Assembly (NCBI GenBank): GCA_013397795.1
Contig: VZTJ01004195.1
Span: 321,142 to 385,141 of the forward strand
DNA: 64,000 nt
DNA from: Orthonyx spaldingii
Lineage: Eukaryota; Chordata; Aves; Passeriformes; Orthonychidae
Direction: 5' to 3'
Every line of letters starts with the position of its first letter. Positions within the stretch are counted from its first letter, which is position 1. The notes beneath the pieces were generated by a model that worked only from the letters and a program-made list of their open reading frames with translations, did not search any database and was not told the DNA's origin. Positions 50,649-63,042 of this stretch are shown here, one piece after another. The translations under genes and the position numbers were made by a program.

Positions 50649-50802
50649 GAGTTTTTTATTTGGGGTTTTTTGGTTTTTGGTTTTTTTTGTTTGTTTGTTT
50701 TGTTGTTTTTTTTTTTTAATTGGTTGGTTTGGTTTTTTTTTTTGTTGTTTTGGTGAGTTTGTGGTTTTTTGAGGGGGGTGTTGGAGTTTGGGGTTTTTTT
50801 TC
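50649..50802. repeat. G/T-rich low-complexity tract
   Basis: About 154 bp almost free of A and C on the plus strand, with repeated GGTTTTTTGG and TTTG units and a guanine-rich end GAGGGGGGTGTTGGAG near 50771. It is the mirror in strand bias of the tract at 49410-49626. Confidence 0.95.
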
Positions 50803-53800
50803 CTCATATGCCGCAACCAGTATTGGAGTTGTTCAAATGTTTATTCCATTTTTTGGTCTGCATGTAATTCCTCTTTCTCAGCTTTGAAAAATCTTTTACT
50901 TACTTGCATGATGATGACACTGTCTTGTTGCTATCTGATAAGGGGACTAGCAAGATTAACACTATTCTTCATGCTGAACTAACAGAAAGTAACAAAGTGA
51001 CTTCATGAAAATGGAGCTAATACTCAATTTAGATAAGACTTCTGGGATATTGTTCACTCCTTGACCTCTGCCAAGGAGGAAGCTTTTCAGATTAACTCAG
51101 ACAAGAACACACAGCAACACAACAGATATTAGTAAACATCTTCCAGTATCATATCTGGCCTGTTTTATTCCTTTATCTAATGTCAAGACAGCAGTAAAAA
51201 TGACAGTACATGTTTATACAGATGTTAGCTATATAGAGTTAATCTTTTCCACATTTGTTTCTTCTTTTTTTTTAACTCACTGGCTTTAGAAGATTTTCCT
51301 ATCTTTCTATAGTTAGATTTTAATCTTTTTTATGTGCACTTGTTCCTAAGGCAGAGTTAGTGTCAAATTTCCCTATATTTATTTCCTATGTACATGTTTG
51401 CACTGTATAAAAAGGGTTGTTTCTTCCAGACAGAGCAACCAATGGTATATAAAACTTTTTATTGACTTATTATTTTTGTGTCTAGATTATTTGGATAAAA
51501 ACCGTGTGGACTTAATAGTAGTTTTTCTAGAATAGTAGTCCTGTTGGCACTGTAGGTAGTCTTACAATTCCATTTTTTGGGGGGTGAAATGATGGTAGCA
51601 TGGAACATATGTATAAAATGTGAAAGTCATAAAAAATTTAGAAAAAAAATCTTACCATTTTTAAGCCATTTATCATATATGAAACAGTCAAGTCTGTATG
51701 TTAATTTGAATTCTTTCTGATCTTTCCCAAATCTTATCAAACTTTTTTTTGAACATCTGAATTGATCAAATTAACTGAGAAACTTTGTGAAAGGAAAGCT
51801 TAATTCAGAAAAGCTTGTGTTAAGAATCTAGAGTTCTGGGTTTTTCCTGGAGTGTGACTCTTACCTAATTTTGTAAACACAACTTTCAATAACCTTGAAA
51901 GAGAAAATAAGTAATAATTACCCATTCATCAGTGAGAGTATTTGAATTATGTTTTACACTTAAATTGGGACTAAAGCAGAATAATTTCTTTACCATGGGT
52001 GTCATGACACATGAACTGACAGTAGTAACATTGCAGGAGCATGCTCTTAGCCTCCGGATATTATTAGCCAGTTGAGCCCTCCACTAAATTTTTCCTGTAT
52101 ATCACCTGACAAGCACTAACCTCTTAGTTTATGGTCTGTTTTTCTTATATCTAATACAAACTCGTGACTCAAAAAATCTGAGAACTTCTATTTTTATGGT
52201 GTAGATGAAGTACTGCGACAAAATTCCCAACAAAAACCAAAATAAAACTCCTCTTGAATATGCAATATAACTCACTAAGAAGATTCAGAGACAGAAATAA
52301 ATGTGAAATAACTATAAAGAACATGATGAAGACCATTTATTGCAACTGCACAACTATGCATTCTGCTAGACATACACATTATATACATACACATATAGCA
52401 ATATTGTGTGTAACTTACACAGTACAAGGACAGCATATTTCAGATACAGCATCCAGTAAGAAGACACAGACTGCTATAGAAAACACATCAGGAAAACATA
52501 AAAGAAATAGTCAAATGTTTCAGAACTGCTGGAAAAGCGACTCAAAGAGCACTAGTTACCGAACCAATATAATAGGTTACCTGTGTCAAATAAATGACAC
52601 TAATGAGATGTATTTATATTTACTCACATAGTAAAATACTTAGGCTTGCCTTGAATAAAATTAATAATTCTTGCATTAAACCTAGAAATGAAGCTTCTTT
52701 TTTCAGTTCTTTTTTTCTTCTCCTCTGCTAGGATGTGCCCTGTTTAGTTTAAGTCATCCTATTTAATCTGCACACCCATCAGCTTGCCTGGACAGCCCAA
52801 ATGCACTGGCACCTCTCAAAGGCTATAAGCAAAAAGAAAGAACAGCTGCTAGCAGGCTTCTGTAAGATAATAAATCAGCAACAGGTGCTCTAGGCATTCA
52901 GGAAGACTGGAGATCAGGTTGCAAATGAAATACATCTAGGAGGAAAACAGAAGAAATAAAGAAAGCTGTTTGTAAGACAACATGAAGAAACTGCATTTGA
53001 TTTTGGCTCCTGTGGAACTAAAATTGGCAAAGGGATGAAAATCAACACAGCTAATGAGTAAAGCTGTAGGGAGTCCAGCTAAAAAAAAAAAAAAAAAACA
53101 ACCAAAAAACCAAAAACCCAAGCAAAAAAAGGACTACATTTACCCCTTTATTCATCAGAATACTGAAAAAATTAAAATGCTCACTAAGAAAAGTAGACAA
53201 CTTTTGCATTTTCCAGCTAAGAGCCAAAGAAAAAGATGGTGAAACCAAACCTAGTTTAAACTAAAACCGAGAAACACTGGTATTTCTAATAGGTTTCAGA
53301 AAATTCATATTATTTGGACTGCAGTGTTATAGTAATGTTTTGGTTTTTCTCCTTACCTTCCTTCTCTCCACAATGAAAGGGTAGCTCATGAATGTATGCC
53401 ACTACTATATTTCTTCAGATTTTCTTTTCTTTTGGTCTCTTCTGGCAATCTCTGTGCATGTAAAATGAGGCTGAAATCAAAGCAGAAAGGAGACAATGGA
53501 TGTAATAGATTTTTAAAAACATCAGACCTGGAAAATTATTTTTTAATTTGATACTTTTTTCACAGTTATTTCATCTTTCTTTACCATTTATAGGTTTTAT
53601 TTCCCCTCTTACATTCTAGAAAATGCAAGAAATTCACAGACGTGAATCAGTTTTAATTCCTTCTTTACTATTAGTTGGCAAATAATAATATTTACTCTCT
53701 TGGATTTAAAATACTGAAAATGTTGAGAGTAAGAACTAATTGTCTATTAAAAGTTATTGTGTGACAAATTGCTCTTATTATTCCTTGGAGAACTTAAGAA

Positions 53801-54725
53801 GATCTAACTGGAGAGCAAGATAAAACTGTTCTATGTTGCACAAACACACAGAATTAAATCTCCAACACTTTACAAACTCTGCATGAAATAAACAGGCAGA
53901 ACATACAGATACAAAGCTGATGAAAATATATAAAGAAACAGTGCACATATGTTGAAAAGACTTGGTACCAGAAGCCTAAATAGTCTGGTCTTTTGTGTAT
54001 TATACAATGAGACTGTATAATTGTCCTATCAGTTTCAGAGGTCTAGTGACAATGGTGTTGGTAAATAAACAAAACAAAGCAAAACCCCTAGTTCCTTAGG
54101 CTTTTTCTCCCTACCTCCCCCAGGTCTTGAAAATACTTTCGACCAGTTAGCTGCACACTACAACTTTTAAGTAACTCTCATTAGAAAATCATGACCCAGG
54201 CCTTACCCAAGCCCAAAACATTTTGCTTCCTCCAGATTAACCAACAGTTATGGCTTTTCTTTGTGTAAATAGCAGTAGGTGTGTTTTTAACATTTATTTC
54301 TCCACACAGTATTTGTGTGTATTTCATATACATATCTTTATACTTCAAGAAGCCAAAAAACTTGTACCTTGAACATGTAATCTCTTACTTTGTTTACTTT
54401 TATGTAAAAATACTTAGTGATTTCTAATGAACAGCAACAAAACAGGATTTTTGTGTGCCTATGTTTCACCATCTATAATTTACCTGAGCAAGACAAAATC
54501 TTCCTTTAAATTGGGAAATATTGTTTTCAGTTATAAAGTAATTTCTTGCTTTAATGTTATGACTTTAATAGTCAGTGCCCTCCAATGCCCCAAGATAGTA
54601 GTAACAATGCATAAATAAATTAGAGCCCAAGGCAAATCATAGGGTGTTTTACATTGCTGCATAGTTCATTGGCTGGTAGAGCTAGTAAAGCAAAATACTC
54701 CAGACTTGGGGTGATATACTTTGTT
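50803..54725. other. unique AT-rich non-coding region
   Basis: An 18-A run at 53081-53098 passes into an AC-rich tail (to about 53130). The 125-codon open frame at 52254-52631 has a composition typical of AT-rich non-coding DNA. Nothing else recognised. Confidence 0.6.
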
Positions 54726-54960
54726 CCACAGAATCATAGAACAGTTAGGGTTGGAAGGGACCTTAAGGATATCCAGTTTAATCCCCTGATCATGGACAGC
54801 GACGTCTTTCACTAGACCAGGTTACTCAGAGCCCCATCCAATCTGACCTTGCACACTTCCAGGGACAGAGCATCCTCAGCTTCTCTGGGCAACATATTCC
54901 AGTGCCTCACATGAAATGACAGTTATCCTGACAGTAGTATATTTCTTCCTCAGGCTGTGA
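54726..54960 (-). mobile_element. CR1 LINE 3' end, short 5'-truncated copy
   Basis: The low-coordinate end CCACAGAATCATAGAACAGT, followed by TTAGGGTTGGAAGGGACC, is the complement of a canonical CR1 3' terminus. The blocks 'CTTCTCTGGGCAACATATTC' and 'CAGTGCCTCACATGA' follow in the expected order. Similarity fades near 54960. Such short, severely 5'-truncated copies are the commonest CR1 form in birds. Confidence 0.85.
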
Positions 54961-57900
54961 TTTTCCCTTGATCTGGTCCAAATTCCAGTTCTAATTATGG
55001 AGGACCTTGGAGTAAACCTTGAAACAAGAATTATTCTGCTGCCAATTGAGTACCAAGTTCTCAGTGATGTGTGCTGAAAGATGGCTGGTGTTGGAGTTGC
55101 CTTCTGATTTCCAATACTTTGGGAAGAGAAATGCCTGAAATCTTCACAAAAAAAAGTTAAAAATTGTATGCATGGGTTTTATCAGGTAGCATAATTTCCT
55201 GAACTATGGCTGGAAATCTAATAAAAATCCCAGATATTGTTATGCTTCCTAAATACTGCAACTGTGACTTAATTTTCTTACTCTTTTTAAAATTCTGTTA
55301 CAAGTACAAAATATATTATAATGTGCACACTTATACTCTCTTGGTCAGTGAAGAAGCTAAGTTGATTTGGGTTTTGTTTTGTTTGGGGGTTTTTGTGGGA
55401 TTTTTTACTAGAAAAAATTATTGTACTTTCTTAGCAGATTTAAGATGCATATTTTAATTTTTTCAAGGAGAGTTAAGAAAAAAGAGACTTAATAGTGGGG
55501 TATAACTGAATACCTGTATGCACCTTTGCATGCATTTAGCAACACTTCCCCCCCTCTCCTTTCTAGTAACAAAAATATCTGATAAAAAGAACTTACCCTA
55601 TAAAATTCTTTGCTCTGGGGTGCTGACATATTGTTGCTGTTAATTAGTAGTTTTTTATATATGAAAAAAAAACATAAGAAAAGACACAACTGGATGTGAT
55701 GAAGCAAGTTTGAAATAAAATTCTGGAGGGAAATATGTAGTGATTTTTGTTGGTTTGGTGGTTTTTAATAGTATATTTAAAAATAGGATACAGATGGAAT
55801 AATATTCGACATACACTGGATTAGAATATGGTGACCTAACATCTGAGATGTTTAGTAAACATGGTATAGCTTGAAGTCCTGACCCTGAGAGTGCCAGAGA
55901 TGTAACAGATATGCCTAATGAGACTTCCCAGAGGAGACGTTGCTTCTTGTCTCTACCTCTTAGTAATGACTTATGCCCTATAACTCATGTTCTAATTAGC
56001 TCCATAAATGTTTAATTTTTTTCTTTTGCTATTGTGAAAAGCTGAGATCATTCTGTTGGAGTACTCAGAATTACATGATGCAAATAATGAAGGACTGAGA
56101 GTACAGTCTGTTTTGTACTTCACCTCTGCTTTTATTTTCCAATAAGCCCTTCTCAAATACAAAACAGGTTTGTGCATTTTTTTTGGGACAAAACAGGAGC
56201 AAGTGTCTTTAGTGGTATCATTTCTAACTTCTACCTAGTACTACTTTTTACACTTAGATTGAGACAGCATCCTGGTTTAGTAATTTGACCTTCAATGAAA
56301 ACAAAACATGTTTTGCACAGCTTGAGGCTTGTTAGCCCAACAATAACCATGGCAAGCAGCTAGCAAAAATCATGCTTTCATCTTTTCACTCTGCAATGAC
56401 TGATATCTCTTGACCAGTAAATAAGTCTTTACCTCAAGAAAAGTTCTGTAAGTGGCTTGAAAGGGTTTTTTTCTTCCCTTTTGTGACAAGACATATAAAT
56501 GCTACGACCAAAGTCTTCATGATGTGTAATGGAAAAATTTAATGCAGAGAGGTTCCTTTAGACTTTAAATGAAGTATCAAGGGATATTTACTGGGAAAGA
56601 ATATTGCTTGTGAAAGAGTAGTTAATGGAGTGAGTAAACAAAATCAACATCTTTTCTTCTTCTGCAAATTTATATTGGCTACAAGATGCAGCAGTGGATT
56701 TTATAAGTAAATTATTTGTAGTATCCCACTGTCACTCAGTAGCTGGAAAATTTCTTAACTTAGTGAAACAGTATTTGAAGAGTGCATTTATGGCTTTTGA
56801 AATTATGGCTTTAATTATTGATCAGACACTTCAGCATGGCATCCATAAATGCAACACATTAATTACTCTAGAATTTAGCTGTGAAGTTGAAAAAAAATGC
56901 TGAATAGATGGTGCCTGCTTAATTATTTTAAACTCTAAGTAGTCTGATGTTGGTCACCAAAGGAAAAGCATGTTGATCCTTTCCATAAATTGTAGCATAA
57001 ACTAGCTTTTATGTGTTTAATTCAAACTATTCCATATAATCCAGTCTGTAACAGATCTTGATACTTTTTATGGGCAAAAATGCTGTAATCTCCTAGGTAT
57101 AGGAAACAACTCAAGTTTGTAATCTTTTGGTTTTGGTAGAAAGCATATGTCTTATTTAATGTTCCTTAAAGTATTTTTGTATTAAATATTAACGTTTTTC
57201 TAGGATAATCACCTGCTGAAACCCTAAAGAACTGTTAGCAGAGTAAGTCTCATAAAAGTTGGACTGTATGTTAATATATTCTGCTTCTGTATGCTCTTGT
57301 TTAATAATGCATGGTATCACATCCCGGTGCATAGCTTATTCTCTCCCCAACTTAAAATTTGTTTATAAATATTATAACGGAAGTTCTTCAGTTGTTAATC
57401 CCTTTTGCACAACAACAACTTGAGAGATCCCTCATTTTACTGTGTGCCAAAAAGCATGTGCCAGAAAGCTGTTCCTTGAGATTAAATATACAAATAATTT
57501 AGGGCTTCTGTAATTATGCAGAAAGTAAAATAATCCTGTTCTGCTATACTTTTAATTCTTGTAACAGTTTGTCTTTGAATAAAATTTATCTGAATTTTCT
57601 TAGAAAATGGCAATATAGTTGCTTATACCAAAAGTAAGTAAATGAGGTTTTATACTTCTGTAGGTTTGAATTGGTCTTGAGTTCATCACATTAATTCTTT
57701 TATTTTCTTTTTCTATTTCCCCTCCAGTGTTGACAGCATTTTGATGAATTATTCATGGTGATGCAAGTGTATGTATAAAATGTATTAAAAGCAAGTTGCT
57801 TCAATGGAATAATGAGGTTGATAATTGCTAAATGCAATATTTTTGCTGATTAAATCTTGTTGATTATTTCTGGTATACTTCAGCAGTCAGAATTTTTTGT

Positions 57901-60228
57901 CAATTCAGTATTTGTACTTTAAGAATTAGGCTAGCATGTCAGTCTCTGCTGTACTATCAGAATATGAGCTGCAGAAGATTAACTAAAATCTGGAGACTAG
58001 AATTTCTTGATTTGAAATGCCTAGACTCAAGTGAGAAGTTAGAAATCATCCTGTTAAGCCCACAGTTCATCGTGAAGTGTGGGTAAAATGTTAGTCACTT
58101 TGAAATGACATTTAAAAAATGCAGTCTCTTGTACAGATGTGTTCTTAACTCATTACATGTACCAGACCCTCTAGTATGTCTAATAGTTGAGAGGCCAGTA
58201 AAAATGCTTCAGAAGAGCTATCCAGGTGTCAGCATAACGTTCCTCCTCTGACAAATATGTCACAATATCCTCTGTATTTCACTTAAAAAGGGGAAAAAGG
58301 CATTTTTTGCTGGTGTTTCTTGGATATTTTGGTAATTCACTTAGGCTCAGGGGATGAACTGATTGTTCCTATCAGGGAACCCTTGATTTCACTATCAAGA
58401 AAGAATACAAACTGTATTCTAGGACAGCTGTCCTACTTTTAAGGATAATCCAGACCAAAATCTGAATTAGGAATCTTTTGAAGTCCTAATAGGTGCAGAC
58501 TTCACCGAAAGCATACTGTTATAAACACTTTTCGAGTTAGTCTTGTTGTTCCTTTCATGTTATCTAACTTATACTGAGAGATATACTAGGAAGATCCAAA
58601 AAAGGCTGTGAGTTGTTTATTCCATTTTACCCTGTCCATGACGAAATTTCTGTTGCTGGAAACTATAGTAAAAACAGTGGAATGAATAATTTTCAACAGC
58701 CGTATAAGATTTCTCCATAAAGTGTTGGTTATTTTTTAGCTCAGACGTCTCTAACATTGCTCATCCAATTTGAAAGAAATTTAACTTAGTCTGGTATGCA
58801 AAGGCTGCTTAGAAAACTTCATTTTTTACTTGTTCTTGTAAAATCTATTTTGAATTCAGACAGTTTTCCAACAGGATTTTGAAATGAACATTGGTTTAAA
58901 AAATACACTAAACATGTTTAGGCTATCTGCTTTAAACACAGACTTTTATAAGCTGTTACTTCAAATATGCCTGAGTGTCATAGTTGCTTTCAACCACCCA
59001 TGGCTTTCACATCACCTAGAAAAGCAAGTATTTTCCCCATAAATTTTCCAATAAATACTAAAACATTCTCAGCATTGGGCTTTAAACTGTGTAATTTTTT
59101 TTTCCTTTTCTTTCTAAGTAATCATATTAGATATTCCATTTTGATTTACTATCAATTTAGTGCTAGTTACAATAATTTTACTGAAGGATTATATAACAGA
59201 CAACTGATGAAGGAAATTCACTTTGATATATACTCAAACATTTTTTTTATTTCAAAGTGTTTTCCTTCCTAGTAATATAAACTGCCAACAATATTTAGAA
59301 TTTTTCTGAGGTGAGTTAAATTAAAAAAAAAAGTTTTCCTTGAAAGTTGAATGTTTACTTCTAATTTTTTTTGTGTCTGTAATACCTTCATAGCTCTACA
59401 TAGGCTGAAGAAGGTAGATAAAAGAAGCATTTAATCACCGGCTTCTGGCAGAAGAACCTTGTAACAGATTACCAATTGGTTTGGCTTGGTTAGTTTTTGG
59501 ATTTTGTTTGTTTCTAGTTTGGCTTTCTTTTCCTCTTAGTACTTCAGTGTTATCAAATACCATATAATGAAACTCATTTATGTTTTCTGATTTCTATTTA
59601 TCAAATTTTTTGAGTTCAAGAAAATAATAAGCAGTGAACAAAAGAAAAAAAAAGAAAATAGCAACCAAAACCCCCAGAAAAACTCCAAATAAATGTTTTA
59701 GAGCCAGAAATTTGTCTTAATTATCCTTATAAAGCAATTTTAAAGACAAGAGTGGCTGGTTTCCAATTGATTAGATGCATTTCTGGGATCGCCCCTGCTG
59801 TTCAAAATGACTCTTGCCTTAGGGTGACATAGATCACTGAAATATGCTTCCTAGTGATGCTAGCAAGCCACAAAATTGCTAATTAAAACTGAAAATCTAT
59901 TTTTGTGTGCATAATAACGTAAAGTTTCTTAGCATCCCTTGCAGGCTTCAAGAACACTTGCACATTCTTTCATTTACATCTTTATAGCCCACAGTATATT
60001 CACTGGTTCCCCTCCCCCCTTTTTGACATATGATACAATTTACAGATTTAGTAGAATGTTCTACTTCTCTATGGGTGTTTGATCACCTGTACATCTCTAA
60101 AAATTTTAGGACTGCATAGTAGATTACAATTGACTTAATCATTCCTTCTTTAAGTAGGAGCATATTTAAAAGGAGGTGAAGTGAAATGAAACCTCAGCCA
60201 AATTTCTCTACATATAATTCTTCCCCAG
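54961..60228. other. unique AT-rich non-coding region
   Basis: Contains two short G/T-rich runs (about 55365-55407 and 59478-59530) and an A/C-rich run (59637-59692). No known repeat recognised. If 60229-60399 is a last exon this would be its upstream intron, but no convincing partner exon was found. Confidence 0.55.
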
Positions 60229-60399
60229 ACTGAAGCTGACATTCTTCCCTGGGAAAGCTATGACTTAACAGAAACTGCAGAGAGACCTCAGTGCCTCGAG
60301 CACAGATACTTGGCACTTCTGTTGAGGAAGTGGGGTGATGCTGTTACTAAGGCAACTGGTCCTTCTACATACAGAAAGCTCCATGACTTGTATTTGTGA
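60229..60399 (+). CDS. candidate terminal exon with death-domain-like C-terminus, gene unknown
   Basis: A typical acceptor (ATAATTCTTCCCCAG ending at 60228) is followed by 56 open codons and TGA at 60397-60399. The segment is clearly richer in G and C than its surroundings and contains a CpG. The translation starts TEADILPWESYDLTETAERP and then has LALLLRKWGDAVTKAT and TYRKLHDLYL. The pattern of leucines, 'LLRKW', then 'AT' and a final amphipathic 'YRKL' stretch resembles the last two helices of death-fold domains (compare the C-terminal part of FADD- or RIPK1-type death domains). The resemblance is by eye. No earlier death-domain helices were found upstream, and a run of this length can arise by chance. 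Confidence 0.33.
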   Translation, partial: TEADILPWESYDLTETAERPQCLEHRYLALLLRKWGDAVTKATGPSTYRKLHDLYL

Positions 60400-61127
60400 C
60401 AGAAAAAGTTGTGAGATGCTTCAAAAATGCTTTTTGTAAATTTCTCAGCACTTTAGAATGGACAAGTAAATTACAGAACCCACTTCTATAATGTCATTTG
60501 ATTTCCCAGTACTGTTTGCTTTCCAGCAGATACATGGTCATTAAGATAATTAACTTGCAAAACTTTAACAGAAGTATGTGGCAAGATGACCTGCAAGCAT
60601 GTAAGTGATCAGCAGTGTCAAATCAAACACAATGGGCTCATCAGTATATTCCGGTTTGTTACATAAATACATTTATTAAAAATGTAGAAATATGCTCGGT
60701 AATGAGAAAGATAACGTTCCTTTGATATAGAAAAAATCATCTGGTATTCTGCTATATATAGACCATCAAAACCTCACCAAAATTTAAAAAAAAAAAAAAA
60801 AAATTGAAAACAAGTTTTGCATAGAGCATTATTTTTTTTAACATGCATTCATGCTCACACTCAGAATAGGGATGGCCATTATTTCACACTTTTGAGTCAT
60901 TTTTTAGTGTTGCTTTGTAAAGGTACACTGAAGATCAAAGTAATCAAAATTTGCAGTACATTATCATTTAATATTGAGATCCACTAGTTAAAAAAGTAAG
61001 TGAATGTACACGACAAAGAAAAAGAAAATAATATCAACTGTGGGTTAGAGAAACTGGATTTTATTTTGAGTGCATAACATTCTACATGAAGTGGTAAATT
61101 CTAAAGTTATGTCCAAAGTGATTCAAC
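60400..61127. other. unique AT-rich region, possible 3' UTR
   Basis: If the candidate exon is real this is its 3' UTR; an ATTAAA variant poly(A) signal lies near 60676. An 18-A run is at 60786-60803. Nothing else recognised. Confidence 0.4.
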
Positions 61128-61271
61128 AGATCTAAGTTAGTTAATTCTAATAGCAAATTTTAATGGCAATTCCTTTCATATTTTGGTCAATGGATGTTTA
61201 GATCTAAATTAGTTATTTCTAATAGTGAATTTTAATGGCAACTCCTTTTATATTTTGGTCAATGGAGGTTT
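61128..61271. repeat. 72-bp tandem duplication, two copies
   Basis: Unit 1 (61128-61199) and unit 2 (61200-61271) both begin AGATCTAA and share TATTTTGGTCAATGGA near their ends. They are directly adjacent and the same length, with about 7 differences in 72 positions by hand alignment. Confidence 0.92.
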
Positions 61272-62033
61272 AGCATTCACGATTGAAGTCTAATTTTTAA
61301 CTATCCTTAGTTTAAAGATTTAAAGCTTATATTGTGTTGAAAATCTAAAATATTCACATTTGGTGTTGTGGCAGATGCAAAGTAAGTTTTTCTGTGACAG
61401 AAAATAGCATTTCAAGCACTGCCTCTTTCAACAGTAAGCCTAATTTAGTTTACTGATGATTCTCACTATGTGTCTGTCTTGGTTATGCATAACTTGCTTC
61501 TTTGTTTGTCTGTGGTGGGAAAAAGAGGAGGCGGACCCACAAGGGGTGGGTTTTTTTGTGAGAGTCTGGAAAGGACTTCTGCCAGGCTTGATGGGACCAA
61601 TCCTGTTGGGCTCTGGGGATGGACGTGCTGCTAGACCAATCAAAAATAGCTGGTAAAGCCTCTGCAATTACATATTTTTTAAAAAGCGTGTGGAAAAAAG
61701 GGAGCGGGAAAAACTGCAGCAGTCATTCCCCCCACCCCTCAACGGAGGTGGCCACGTGGCTGTGGCTGAAACCACATGGCTGCAGCCCTGGGGCCATGTG
61801 GCCTGAGGCCGCCGGCACTCCTGGTGCATGCAGTACTGCTCCCTGGGATGGCAGCGCAATGTCAGCGGCCCGTTGGGCTGTGGCGCAGGTGGCAGGGCTG
61901 TGGCCTCCGTGCCCAGCCGTGCCTCCTGCCCTCACCATGCCCGGAGCCGGCATTACACAGCTAAAATGGACTGCCTGACGAGAAGAGAGCCGACACCTGT
62001 ACTCCAAATGGGATTAGCTGCATGCTGTTGGAC

Positions 62034-62040
62034 TATAAAG
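62034..62040 (+). promoter_or_regulatory. TATA-like box of the large LTR
   Basis: TATAAAG in a GC-rich setting, followed about 25 bp later by a purine-rich stretch suited to a transcription start. It lies 928 bp before AATAAA, a very long R region if both are used. Confidence 0.4.
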
Positions 62041-62961
62041 ACAGCTACAGCCTGGAGAGACGCAGCAGCAGCAAAATCTGGAGCTGCTGAGAAAGTGTGG
62101 AGCCATATGGAGCTGCTTGGAATTCCTGGAGCCGCCAGAACTGCCGGGGTTACGTGCAACTAAACTGCGGGACATGTGGAGCTACTGAATGGGCGGCAGA
62201 AACATGGCCAACAACTTCCCAGCATGAAATTTGAACGGGATCAACTTTCCAGCACTGCAAAATTCCATGGAAGTTTTGAACTGGTAAAAACTTTTTAACA
62301 ATGGTGTTGTGGGCAATAGGTTTTTCTTCTTTTGTTTTCCTTTTGGTCAGAGAAGAGAAAGAAATGAGAGCACGTGAGAAAGACAACATGGTGGACACCA
62401 GGGTCGGTAAAGAGAGAGGGAGAAGAGGGGGTCTAAACGTTAGAGCTGGGTTTTCCTTCTGCAAGCTGTGGTAAAGACTATAGTGAAACAGCCTCCCTAT
62501 AATTCATGGAGTGCATGGGGATCACCCGCGGCCCCTGGGAAAAAGTGCTCACGATGGAGTGAGTGGATGCTAAAAAGCTGTAATCTAGTGGAAAATTCAG
62601 AGAGAGAAGACCCTTGCTTCCAGAGATAAAGGGAACCCTTGCTTCCAACCTAGAATAGCGTATCCTTAAAATATTATACCCCATGAACTAAATGACCCAT
62701 GGAAAACAGTTTTGGGAAGACTGTTTTACCAGTGGGAGGGCATTGTGTGGCAGCAGGTTGGGCGGGCTGCTACTTTGTAAAAATTAAAACCATGCTGAAG
62801 AAACTTGTAAAAAACTGTACCCTGTAAAGAGGACCCCATAGTACAACGAAGAAAATATCTTGCATGCTTTGTTCAGTGAGAAAGATGGGAAGGTTGGGAG
62901 GAGGGAAGAAAGGTGTTTTAAAAACTTATTCTACTGTTTATTATCTTCTTTTAATCCTGTT

Positions 62962-62967
62962 AATAAA
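62962..62967 (+). terminator. polyadenylation signal of the large LTR
   Basis: AATAAA followed by T/G-rich sequence, about 75 bp before the inferred 3' end of the element. Confidence 0.5.
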
Positions 62968-63042
62968 TTTATCTTATAGTTTTAAGCTGAGCCTTGTTCT
63001 TGCCTTAAAATATTTGTCCCACAATTTTTATTCTCAACTGTG

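Larger units (their letters stand above)
61471..63036 (+). mobile_element. large LTR-like retroelement (probable solo ERV LTR)
   Basis: A block of about 1.57 kb, GC-rich in its first 700 bp, unlike anything around it. It begins TGTCTGTCTTGG and can be closed at ...TTATTCTCA (63036). The flanking hexamers are ACTATG (61465-61470) and ACTGTG (63037-63042), a 5-of-6 match that fits a class II target duplication. It contains a TATA-like box (TATAAAG, 62034-62040) and AATAAA (62962-62967). The end resembles, from memory, passerine LTRs finishing '...AATAAATTTATCTTATAGT' plus about 50-70 bp. An alternative 3' end is CCCACA at 63023. No retroviral coding region was found; GC-rich open frames at 61619-62163 are shadows. 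It could also be a non-autonomous LTR element. Confidence 0.55.

Noticed and set aside
50628..50816. Minus-strand Lys/Asn/Gln-rich open frame
   Set aside because: Low-complexity translation of the G/T-rich tract.
53081..53098. 18-A run as a second retrocopy tail
   Set aside because: The nearest upstream AATAAA is about 125 bp away, too far for a cleavage site, and no parent sequence was recognised.
61619..62163. Several overlapping open frames of 60-119 codons on both strands in GC-rich DNA
   Set aside because: They lie inside the LTR-like element; GC-rich sequence has few stops, and frames on both strands are open with no domain recognisable.
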